Positions 1 through 5,813 of a DNA stretch of 10,402 bases are shown here, one piece after another. Made by a program: the position numbers and the translations under genes. Source of the stretch: Thermoplasmata archaeon (lineage in GTDB: Archaea > Thermoplasmatota > E2 > UBA202 > JdFR-43); contig JAGGSX010000017.1 in assembly GCA_021158865.1 (NCBI GenBank), positions 1 through 10,402 of the forward strand, read 5' to 3'. Under the pieces are notes generated by a model, which worked only from the letters and a program-made list of their open reading frames with translations, ran no database searches and was not told the origin of the DNA. Every line of letters begins with the position of its first letter. Position 1 is the first letter of the stretch.

Positions 1-2
1 GT

Positions 3-698
3 GATGTAACGCTTGTAAAAAATACAACATTTGAAGTTACAGCATACAATAGTGGTAAAACATATAAATTGAGTAGCACAACTGCTTTAGGTGCTTTAGA
101 TAAGGCATCTAAGAAAGGTAATTTTGATTATACGGTTAACGATAAATGGTATCAACAATATGGTTCATTACTCGTTGATTCGATAGCTGGGAAGGAAAAT
201 GAGGGAATGGATGGATGGCAATATTGGGTGAATTATCCAGATGAACCGATGCCATGGACTGGTGCAGACAAATATCAACTAAATGAGGGGGATACAGTTG
301 ATTGGTTTTACGGAGGATATGGTAAGAATCCAGATACAGCATCTATATTAGTAAGAATACATGTACATATAGTAACAGATATTACTCCACCATCTATTGA
401 ATTTACAAAACCGACAGGAGGGGTATATATATTTGATAGGGAAATACTTCATTTTTCTGGCATTTCGTATATAATTGGAAAAATAACGATAAAGGCAGAT
501 GCTACAGATGATCTATCGGGAGTTAAAGAAGTGAAATTTTATATTGATGATGAACTAAAAGAAATAGATGAAAAAGAGCCATATAGCTGGAAATGGAATG
601 AAACAGCAATAGGGAATTATGTAATTAAGGCAATTGCTTATGATATGGCAGGAAATTATAATGTTATTCAAAGCAATGTATGGATTTTCTCAGTATGA
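3..698 (+). CDS. Surface protein with DUF4430 domain and C-terminal Ig-like module (5' end cut off by window)
   Basis: The frame is open from the window edge, so the true start and any signal peptide lie upstream; the first in-frame TTG (69) is internal. Residues up to about codon 120 match my memory of the DUF4430 family, which is related to the ligand-binding C-terminal domain of transcobalamin/intrinsic factor: TALGALDKAS, GMDGWQYWVNYPDEPMPW, and GADKYQLNEGDTVDWFYGG. From about position 384 an Ig-like module follows, with TPPSIEFTKP, DDLSGVKEVKFYIDD, PYSWKW and IAYDMAGN, ending just after its last strand (VWIFSV). The same module closes the PKD protein at 3539-4726. The next gene, a membrane protein, begins 4 nt after the stop, so the two are probably cotranscribed. 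Inference: an extracellular corrinoid-like ligand-binding protein. Domain identity is fairly sure; ligand is not. Confidence 0.8.
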   Translation, partial: DVTLVKNTTFEVTAYNSGKTYKLSSTTALGALDKASKKGNFDYTVNDKWYQQYGSLLVDSIAGKENEGMDGWQYWVNYPDEPMPWTGADKYQLNEGDTVDWFYGGYGKNPDTASILVRIHVHIVTDITPPSIEFTKPTGGVYIFDREILHFSGISYIIGKITIKADATDDLSGVKEVKFYIDDELKEIDEKEPYSWKWNETAIGNYVIKAIAYDMAGNYNVIQSNVWIFSV

Positions 699-702
699 TA
701 AA

Positions 703-1347
703 ATGAAATATCTATCATTAAATAGGCTTGTTATTGCATTCCTCCTGATTTTTATAGGTGTGGCATCAAGAATCTGGCTCCATCACTTTCTTCCGCCTGC
801 GCCCCATGTATATATAAATTTAGCAGGGACAGAACAACCAATTTTCATGCCAGCTGATGTATTTTTTGTTATTGCAGCCATTTCTTTAGTTGCAGGGAAA
901 TATTTAGGCAACTATTACAGCTTTTTTGTGCCTTTTTCAGTAATGTTGATAACCGATGTGTTTATAGGAAATAACTACATCTTCCTTTTCACATGGTCAG
1001 GATTTGCGATACTTGGATGCATGGGATATTTAATGCAAAATAAAAGCTTTGGAAAATTTATTTTATATAGCATTCCATCAATATTGATATATGATATATG
1101 GACAAATTTTGGATGGTGGCTTGGAGGATACTATGGCTACAGCCTGCATGGATTTATATTATGTTATCTAATGGCTATACCATTTACAATATGGCATTTA
1201 ATCTCAACAACAGCAATTTTACCATTTTTTGCAATACCTTTTGAAAAGATTGAACTAATTAAAGAAAAATCGGTTGTAGGCAGATATGCAACAATTTCTT
1301 CTACTGCATTGCTCATGGCATTCAGCTTATTGCTTTTATTGGAATAA
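703..1347 (+). CDS. DUF6580/ECF-S-like integral membrane protein
   Basis: A 214-residue hydrophobic protein with about six or seven membrane segments: residues near 8-25 (LVIAFLLIFIGVASRIWL), then segments starting PADVFFVIAAIS, YYSFFVPFSVMLITDVFIG, FLFTWSGFAILGCMGYL, ILYSIPSILIYDIWTNFGWW, FILCYLMAIPFTIWHLIS, and a final LLMAFSLLLLL. The block TNFGWWLGG..YG.SL.G...CYLMAIPF resembles the DUF6580 family, which looks like substrate-binding (S) subunits of ECF vitamin transporters. ATG 703 is preferred because it falls 4 nt after the upstream stop and leaves a short cytoplasmic tail before the first span; ATGs at 676 and 634 would overlap the upstream gene. No ATPase or T subunit is present in the window, so transport is inferred. 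Confidence 0.7.
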   Translation: MKYLSLNRLVIAFLLIFIGVASRIWLHHFLPPAPHVYINLAGTEQPIFMPADVFFVIAAISLVAGKYLGNYYSFFVPFSVMLITDVFIGNNYIFLFTWSGFAILGCMGYLMQNKSFGKFILYSIPSILIYDIWTNFGWWLGGYYGYSLHGFILCYLMAIPFTIWHLISTTAILPFFAIPFEKIELIKEKSVVGRYATISSTALLMAFSLLLLLE

Positions 1348-1384
1348 ATAGAAAATTAATTATTTCATGCGTTTATTATTATCC

Positions 1385-1888
1385 ATGCGTGCATTATTTA
1401 TAGGAAGATTCCAGCCATTGCATCTTGGGCATGTATCAATTTTAAAAAATTTTGATTTTGAATTTGTTATAGCAATAGGTTCTGCTTATGAAAGTTTTAC
1501 AAAAGAAAATCCTTTTACAGCGGGAGAAAGATATGAAATGATTTATGAAGCATTGAAAGAATATAAAATAAAAAAATTTTATATCGCTCCTGTTCCAGAT
1601 ATAAATAGATATGGGGTTTATGCAAAGCATGTTGTTGATTTAATACCATCTTTTGATAAAGTTATTTCAAATAATCTGGTTATAAAAGAAATTTTTGAGA
1701 GAGAGGGCTATGAAGTTTTATCTGTTCCATTATTCAAAAGAAATGAATATAAAGGTGCTATCATAAGAAAGAGAATTGCTGAAAAAAAGAAATGGAATCA
1801 TCTTGTTCCAAAAAGTGTTGCAGATTACATTAAAAAAATAAAAGGTGTTGAAAGAATTCGCAATATATGGAATGCGAAAGATTTTTAA
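1385..1888 (+). CDS. nadM: Nicotinamide-nucleotide adenylyltransferase, archaeal NadM type
   Basis: Transfers AMP from ATP to nicotinamide mononucleotide to give NAD (cytoplasmic, NAD biosynthesis and salvage). The 167-residue product has the nucleotidyltransferase signature at its N-terminus ([12 protein letters not shown], residues 5-16, with HLGH as the HxGH motif), the NMNAT block [12 protein letters not shown] at 42-53, and the second ATP-binding segment GAIIRKRI at 124-131, the counterpart of ISSTxxR in bacterial enzymes. Length fits archaeal NadM. ATG 1385 places the GRFQP strand at the usual distance from the N-terminus; ATG 1367 would add only MRLLLS and is less likely. The stop is about 20 nt before the TFB promoter, so the downstream genes have their own initiation. 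Confidence 0.92.
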   Translation: MRALFIGRFQPLHLGHVSILKNFDFEFVIAIGSAYESFTKENPFTAGERYEMIYEALKEYKIKKFYIAPVPDINRYGVYAKHVVDLIPSFDKVISNNLVIKEIFEREGYEVLSVPLFKRNEYKGAIIRKRIAEKKKWNHLVPKSVADYIKKIKGVERIRNIWNAKDF

Positions 1889-1907
1889 TGGGGTATAAAA
1901 ATACCAC

Positions 1908-1922
1908 CGAAATATTTATATA
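1908..1922 (+). promoter_or_regulatory. BRE/TATA promoter of the TFB gene
   Basis: CGAAA (BRE-like, 1908-1912) precedes a TTTATATA core at 1915-1922. Initiation about 25 nt downstream would leave a 5' leader of roughly 20-25 nt before ATG 1969, which agrees with the Shine-Dalgarno seen there. Assigned by eye. Confidence 0.6.
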
Positions 1923-1957
1923 TAAGAATGCTATTCATTCAAAAAGTTTAAATTTTA

Positions 1958-1962
1958 GAGGT
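1958..1962 (+). promoter_or_regulatory. Ribosome binding site deciding the TFB start
   Basis: GAGGT lies 6 nt before ATG 1969. It fixes this ATG as the start rather than the in-frame ATG at 1867, which lies inside nadM and would add 34 residues without family resemblance. Several other genes here look leaderless, so a clear Shine-Dalgarno is notable. Confidence 0.7.
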
Positions 1963-1968
1963 TATAAA

Positions 1969-2901
1969 ATGGTTAGAAAAAAAGCTGAAATTGAGGAAAT
2001 AAAAAGGTGCCCTGAATGCGGTTCAACTCGTTTGGTATGGGATTATGAACGGGGAGAGCTTATATGTCAGGATTGTGGTCTTGTTATAGATGATTCATAT
2101 ATTGATCAAGGTCCAGAGTGGCGTGCTTTTGATCCTGAGCAAAGAGAAAAAAGAGCAAGAACAGGAGCTCCTTTAGATTATACTGCCCGCGATAAAGGAC
2201 TGAGCACAATGATAGGATGGAAGAATAAAGACAGCTATGGAAAGTCAATTCCAACAAGAAACAGAGCTCAGTTATACAGGTTAAGAAAATGGCAACGCAG
2301 GATAAGAGTTGGGGGAGCATCGGAGAGAAGTTTGGCATCGGCATTATCAGAATTGGATAGAATATCATCGGATATGGCACTTCCAAGAAATGTGAGAGAA
2401 GCAGCAGCCATGATTTATAGAAGAGCTATAGAAAAGAATTTGATAAGGGGGAGGAGCATAGAGGGAGTTACAGCAGCAGCCGTATATGCTGCCTGCCGCC
2501 AGACGGGTGTGCCCCGCACTTTGGATGAAGTGGCTGCATCTTCAAAAGTTGATAGAAAAGAGATAGGAAGAACATACCGTTTTCTTGCGAGAGAGCTTGC
2601 TTTGAAGCTTATGCCAACCTCACCTCAGGACTACATTGAGAGATTTTGCAGCGAACTCCAATTGAATGAAGATACAAAAACAAAGGCTTTAGAAATATTG
2701 AGGCAGGCTGAAGAAAAGGAACTTACTAGCGGGCGTGGTCCAACAGGTGTGGCAGCAGCCGCCATATATATTGCTTCCATATTGTGTGGGGAGAGGAGAA
2801 CACAGCGTGAGGTTGCAGATATTGCAGGTGTTACAGAAGTTACCATAAGAAATAGATATAAAGAACTTGCAGAGCAGTTGGATTTAGATGTTGTTTTATG
2901 A
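1969..2901 (+). CDS. tfb: Transcription initiation factor B (TFB, TFIIB homologue)
   Basis: Basal archaeal transcription factor that binds TBP-TATA and the BRE and recruits RNA polymerase. The 310-residue product is full length. A Zn ribbon uses C14, C17, C33 and C36 (CPEC ... CQDC). Next comes the B-reader/linker region with WRAFDPEQ, then two cyclin-fold repeats: about 110-200 ([20 protein letters not shown]) and about 210-305 ([13 protein letters not shown]). The C-terminal helix-turn-helix [20 protein letters not shown] would read the BRE. The start is set by GAGGT at 1958 and a TATA box at 1915. The last codon and stop overlap the rlmE start (ATGA, 2898-2901), so the two are translationally coupled. 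Whether this is the genome's only TFB cannot be seen. Confidence 0.97.
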   Translation: MVRKKAEIEEIKRCPECGSTRLVWDYERGELICQDCGLVIDDSYIDQGPEWRAFDPEQREKRARTGAPLDYTARDKGLSTMIGWKNKDSYGKSIPTRNRAQLYRLRKWQRRIRVGGASERSLASALSELDRISSDMALPRNVREAAAMIYRRAIEKNLIRGRSIEGVTAAAVYAACRQTGVPRTLDEVAASSKVDRKEIGRTYRFLARELALKLMPTSPQDYIERFCSELQLNEDTKTKALEILRQAEEKELTSGRGPTGVAAAAIYIASILCGERRTQREVADIAGVTEVTIRNRYKELAEQLDLDVVL

Positions 2902-3512
2902 CGAGATGGTATAGGGAAAGAAAACAGGATTATTATTATAGAGAGGCAAAAAAAGAAGGTTTCAGGGCGAGGTCTTCATTCAAACTCATTCAAATTCATA
3001 ATAGATATGGCATATTAAGGAAGGGAGGAACATTCATAGATTTGGGTGCTTCACCGGGAGGATGGAGCCAGATTGCGGCTCGATATGGAAAGGTTATAGC
3101 AATTGACTTAAAGCCAATGCAGGAAATAAAAAATGTCACATTTTTACAGGAAGATATTACAAGCAATGACATAATAAAAAAATTAAGAGAGATTGTTGGA
3201 AAGGTGGATGCAGTCATATCAGATGCTTCACCAAATATAAGTGGAAATTACACCATGGATCAGGCAAGGAGTGTATGGTTGTGCGAGAATGCTCTCAAAA
3301 TTGCTGAAGAATTTCTAAAACAGGGAGGAAATTTTTTGTGCAAAATATTTGAAGGAGAAGATTACCCAGAATTTTTGGAAAAAGTGAGGAAAAAATTTAA
3401 AATGGTTAAGCCACATGCTCCAAAAGCAAGCAGAAAACAGAGTTCTGAAATCTATATAGTTGCTAAAGGATTTATTGACAAAGCGAAAATGAGCGATACC
3501 CTTAAAAACTAA
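2898..3512 (+). CDS. rlmE: 23S rRNA uridine-2'-O-methyltransferase, RlmE/FtsJ family
   Basis: SAM-dependent methyltransferase of the RrmJ/FtsJ fold, which 2'-O-methylates a uridine of the 23S rRNA A-loop in characterised members. The 204-residue protein has ARSSFKL (K29), the SAM-binding loop [11 protein letters not shown] (48-58), acidic motif II around D70, SDASPNISG with D109, LCKIFEG with K149, and SSEIYIV with E184; this completes the K-D-K-E catalytic tetrad. Length fits the stand-alone archaeal enzyme; no TRAM domain is present. ATG 2898 overlaps the TFB stop by 4 nt, giving a transcription-factor/ribosome-maturation operon. No missing key residue. Confidence 0.93.
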   Translation: MTRWYRERKQDYYYREAKKEGFRARSSFKLIQIHNRYGILRKGGTFIDLGASPGGWSQIAARYGKVIAIDLKPMQEIKNVTFLQEDITSNDIIKKLREIVGKVDAVISDASPNISGNYTMDQARSVWLCENALKIAEEFLKQGGNFLCKIFEGEDYPEFLEKVRKKFKMVKPHAPKASRKQSSEIYIVAKGFIDKAKMSDTLKN

Positions 3513-3522
3513 ATTTATATAA
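3510..3522 (+). promoter_or_regulatory. TATA promoter of the PKD-protein gene
   Basis: TAAATTTATATAA lies across the rlmE stop, with its TATA core centred near 3517, about 22 nt before ATG 3539 and 31 nt before ATG 3548. That spacing leaves almost no 5' leader and suggests a leaderless transcript. Assigned by eye. Confidence 0.5.
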
Positions 3523-3538
3523 CATAGTAGTGAGAAAG

Positions 3539-4726
3539 ATGAAAAAAATGAGTATACTCATTGGTGTGTTTCTTCTGGCCTCTCTCATAAACTTTGTAAA
3601 TGCAAATGGACCGCAAGCAGATTTTCACTGGACGCCTGCCAGCCCATCAACTGCTGATACTGTGCAGTTTTATGACGATTCAGATAATCAAGCCAATATA
3701 ACGGATAGAATGTGGTATTTTGGAGATGGCGGCGGCTCGCCACAAAAAAATCCAACTCATACATATAGCAGACCAGGAACATATACTGTAGAATTGCTGG
3801 TAGTCTGGAATATAAGTGGAAATGTGACTGCAGATGAGGTGGAAAAAGTTATAACAATAGCAAATCAACCGCCTGTGGCGGATGCTGGCCCCGACCAACT
3901 TGTGAATGTTTCTACAGTTACACTGGATGGGAGTGGAAGTCATGACCCCGATGGAAACATAGTATCATGGCACTGGAAATTTGGGGATGGAAGCACTGGT
4001 AGTGGAGAAGTTGTGCATCATACTTATTCAAATAATGGAGAATATACTGTGACATTAAATGTTACAGATGATAGTGGAGGATATGATACCGATACCTGTA
4101 ATGTAACCGTTGATACAATGCCACCAACAACAACAATAAATGTATCTGGAAATAAGGGAAATGATGAATGGTATAAGAGCAATGTAACAATAACTTTTCA
4201 TGCAAATGATAACTTATCTGGGGTGAAGGAGACATATTATAGAATAGACAATATATCGTGGAATAAATATACCACATCTATTACTATAAGTGATGAAGGA
4301 ACTCATTTAATAGAATTTTATTCTTATGATAATGTAATGAATAAAGAGAATGTTAAAAACAAAACCATAAAAATAGATAGAACAAAGCCTGTTGTTAAGA
4401 TAACATCTCCAAAGGAAAAAAGGCTATATGTATTTGGAAGGGATATATTGCCTGCTAGAAAAACAATTGTAATAGGAAAGATAACAGTAACTGCGGATGT
4501 AAGTGATAATATTTCTGGAATAAGCAACGTTTCCTTCTTGGTGGATAATAAAGAAGTGGCAAACTTTACAGAACCTCCGTATGAATGGAAGTGGGGAGGA
4601 CAGATAGGTCTTAAAACACTAAAAGTTGTTGCATACGATAAGGCAGGATGGAACGAAAGCAAGGAAAGAGAAGTCAGAATAATAAGCTTATTTAAGCCGT
4701 GGAGTGCAGAAGCAGAAAGCCTATAA
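3539..4726 (+). CDS. Secreted PKD-domain / Ig-like repeat protein
   Basis: An exported, probably cell-surface protein of about 395 residues. A signal peptide is visible (MKKMSILIGVFLLASLINFV, then NANGP). Two PKD domains follow, each with the typical WxFGDG core: MWYFGDGGGSPQKNPTHTYS and WHWKFGDGSTGSGEVVHHTY, with the linker ADAGPDQLVNV and GSGSHDPDG. A third module resembles the OmpL47-type repeat (YYRIDNISWNKY, GTHLIEFYSYDN). The last module (KPVVKITSPKEK, ISGISNVSFLVDN, PPYEWKW, VVAYDKAG) is the same type as the C-terminus of the first gene. There is no enzyme domain and no C-terminal membrane span. GTG 3530 or ATG 3548 are alternative starts. Role inferred: adhesion or surface scaffold. 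Confidence 0.85.
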   Translation: MKKMSILIGVFLLASLINFVNANGPQADFHWTPASPSTADTVQFYDDSDNQANITDRMWYFGDGGGSPQKNPTHTYSRPGTYTVELLVVWNISGNVTADEVEKVITIANQPPVADAGPDQLVNVSTVTLDGSGSHDPDGNIVSWHWKFGDGSTGSGEVVHHTYSNNGEYTVTLNVTDDSGGYDTDTCNVTVDTMPPTTTINVSGNKGNDEWYKSNVTITFHANDNLSGVKETYYRIDNISWNKYTTSITISDEGTHLIEFYSYDNVMNKENVKNKTIKIDRTKPVVKITSPKEKRLYVFGRDILPARKTIVIGKITVTADVSDNISGISNVSFLVDNKEVANFTEPPYEWKWGGQIGLKTLKVVAYDKAGWNESKEREVRIISLFKPWSAEAESL

Positions 4727-4728
4727 AT
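4719..4728 (+). promoter_or_regulatory. TATA box of tRNA-Pro, overlapping the upstream stop codon
   Basis: GCCTATAAATC-type element centred about 23 nt before the first tRNA base (4747). Its core contains the TAA stop (4724-4726) of the PKD gene. The TTTTTATA at 4733-4740 is too close to position +1 to serve. Confidence 0.5.
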
Positions 4729-4746
4729 CCTGTTTTTATAGCAAAT

Positions 4747-4857
4747 GGGCCCGTGGGGTAGCTTGGCTTATCCTTGTGGCTTCGGGAGTCATAGACCCGA
4801 GTTCAAATACATGCCTTGTTAAGTTTGCAGGCATGGTGGAAAATCTCGGCGGGCCCA
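4747..4857 (+). tRNA. tRNA-Pro (anticodon CGG) with a 36-nt intron in the T-loop
   Basis: Every arm can be drawn. The acceptor stem is GGGCCCG (4747-4753) with CGGGCCC (4850-4856), and the discriminator is A4857; CCA is not encoded. The D-arm holds GGG and TTGG, with a G10-U25 pair (4756 with 4774). The anticodon stem GTGGC/GTCAT carries loop TTCGGGA, so the anticodon is CGG with G37, as expected for proline. The variable loop has 4 nt. The T-stem CCGAG (4797-4801) pairs with CTCGG (4845-4849), but its loop reads TTCAAA, then 36 extra nt, then T. Removing 4808-4843 restores a perfect TTCAAAT loop and a 75-nt tRNA. The 3' end touches the stop codon of the convergent gene. An oligo-T run at 4866-4870 could end transcription. 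Confidence 0.93.
4808..4843 (+). other. tRNA intron at position 59/60 with bulge-helix-bulge
   Basis: The junction repeats AAAT (4805-4808 and 4841-4844), so sequence alone leaves the exact cut ambiguous, but one register gives a near-regular BHB. Outer helix: the T-stem, 5 bp. Central helix: TTCA (4802-4805) with GGAA (4838-4841), three pairs plus an A-G. Two 3-nt bulges: AAT at 4806-4808 and AAT at 4842-4844, each cut AA^T. Inner helix: ACATGCC (4809-4815) with GGCAT-G-GT (4830-4837), containing one bulged G. The archaeal splicing endonuclease would recognise this. Position 59/60 is among the non-canonical sites reported in archaea. Confidence 0.82.
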
Positions 4858-5022
4858 CTATATCATTTTTGGTATCCCATCTTTAATATCATATTCTCTC
4901 TTGCAATTATTGCATATAAGCTTGCCTTCTATTATCTCGTCATTTTCTTCTTTAGATATTTTTAATGAAAGATTTCCATGACAATATGGGCAGATTAACA
5001 AACTAATGTATTCTTTTTTCAT
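4858..5022 (-). CDS. Trm112-like methyltransferase partner, small Zn-ribbon protein
   Basis: A 54-residue protein read from ATG (5022-5020) to TAG (4860-4858). It begins MKKEYISLLICPYC and has C11, C14, C37 and C40 as two CxxC knuckles (CPYC, CNNC), then the family ending REYDIKDGIPKMI. This matches the short UPF0434/Trm112 family. Characterised archaeal and eukaryotic members bind and activate class-I methyltransferases acting on tRNA (for example Trm11 at G10), rRNA and release factor; the partner is not in this window. The stop codon abuts the last base of the convergent tRNA-Pro. The promoter is shared with truA, and a TATA element about 22 nt upstream of the ATG suggests a leaderless mRNA. 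Confidence 0.87.
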   Translation of the reverse strand: MKKEYISLLICPYCHGNLSLKISKEENDEIIEGKLICNNCKREYDIKDGIPKMI

Positions 5023-5027
5023 GATAA

Positions 5028-5048
5028 TATATAAATACTATATAAATA
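5028..5048. promoter_or_regulatory. Compact divergent promoter with duplicated TATA element
   Basis: The 32-nt gap between the two divergent starts (5022 minus, 5055 plus) holds TATATAAATA twice, at 5028-5037 and 5039-5048, an 11-bp period. The left copy lies about 23 nt before GTG 5055 (truA). The right copy, read on the minus strand, lies about 22 nt before the Trm112-like ATG. Both spacings fit leaderless initiation. Confidence 0.55.
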
Positions 5049-5054
5049 ACAATT

Positions 5055-5795
5055 GTGAGGTATGCAATAAAAATATGTTATGATGGCACTGCATTCAATG
5101 GATTTGCTATCCAGCCAAATAAAAAAACTGTTGAGGGAGAGATATTGAGAAGGCTTATAAAAACAAAAATTATTGAAAGCAGGAGTAAAAACAAATTTCA
5201 ATATGCTGCAAGAACAGATAAAGGTGTGAGTGCATTTGGAAATATTATAGCATTCAATTCACCAGCAAATCCATTAAAGGCAATGGATGGAATACAAAAT
5301 ATATGGATTACAGGATATGCAGAAGTTGATGAAAAATTCAATCCAAGACATGCAAAATATAAAATTTATAGATATTATATAAAAAATGATGGGCTGAATT
5401 TAAATGAAATGGCAAAAGCCATAAAAATTTTTGAAGGAATTCATGACTTTTCTTCTTTTGCAAGAATTGATAAAAGAAATCCAGTTAGGGAGATAACAAA
5501 AACATTTTTTCATGCAGGCAAGATAATAAAAATAGATATCTATGGAAAAGCATTTTTATGGCAGCAAGTCCGCCGCATGGTGGCGGCAATAATAAAAGTT
5601 GGTCAGGGCAAAGCATGTATTAATGATATCAAAAATGCATTGAATGGCAAGAGAATAAATTTTGGTGTTGCACCTGCAAAAAATCTCGTTTTAATGGATG
5701 TAGTATATGATAAAATTAAATTTAAAAAAATAACACCAGATGAATTGATTTTAAAGAAAGAAATGTTGAATGATGCAATCAAAAAAATGATATAA
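5055..5795 (+). CDS. truA: tRNA pseudouridine synthase A
   Basis: Converts uridines of the tRNA anticodon arm (38-40 in characterised TruA) to pseudouridine; no cofactor is needed. The 246-residue protein starts with YAIKICYDGTAFNGFAIQPN, the TruA N-terminal strand and loop. It has the catalytic motif AARTDKGVSA with D55, then FNPRHAKYKIYRYYI and FLWQQVRRMVAAIIKVGQG, the conserved C-terminal segment. GTG 5055 is chosen because it gives the family's usual first strand and lies right after the divergent promoter; no ATG fits. The next gene starts 18 nt after the stop, and a third follows with overlap, so truA heads a likely three-gene unit. Confidence 0.94.
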   Translation: MRYAIKICYDGTAFNGFAIQPNKKTVEGEILRRLIKTKIIESRSKNKFQYAARTDKGVSAFGNIIAFNSPANPLKAMDGIQNIWITGYAEVDEKFNPRHAKYKIYRYYIKNDGLNLNEMAKAIKIFEGIHDFSSFARIDKRNPVREITKTFFHAGKIIKIDIYGKAFLWQQVRRMVAAIIKVGQGKACINDIKNALNGKRINFGVAPAKNLVLMDVVYDKIKFKKITPDELILKKEMLNDAIKKMI

Positions 5796-5813
5796 AAGAA
5801 ACCATTTATTTTT

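Noticed and set aside
634..702. Longer N-terminus for the membrane protein (ATG 634 or 676)
   Set aside because: It would overlap the upstream gene by up to 65 nt; ATG 703 fits the operon spacing and the first membrane span.
1867..1968. 34-codon N-terminal extension of TFB from ATG 1867
   Set aside because: It overlaps nadM and the TFB promoter, and the Shine-Dalgarno and family length both point to ATG 1969.
4704..4886. Plus-strand 60-codon frame across tRNA-Pro
   Set aside because: It is made of the PKD 3' end, the tRNA and the antisense of the Trm112-like gene; the tRNA explains the sequence.
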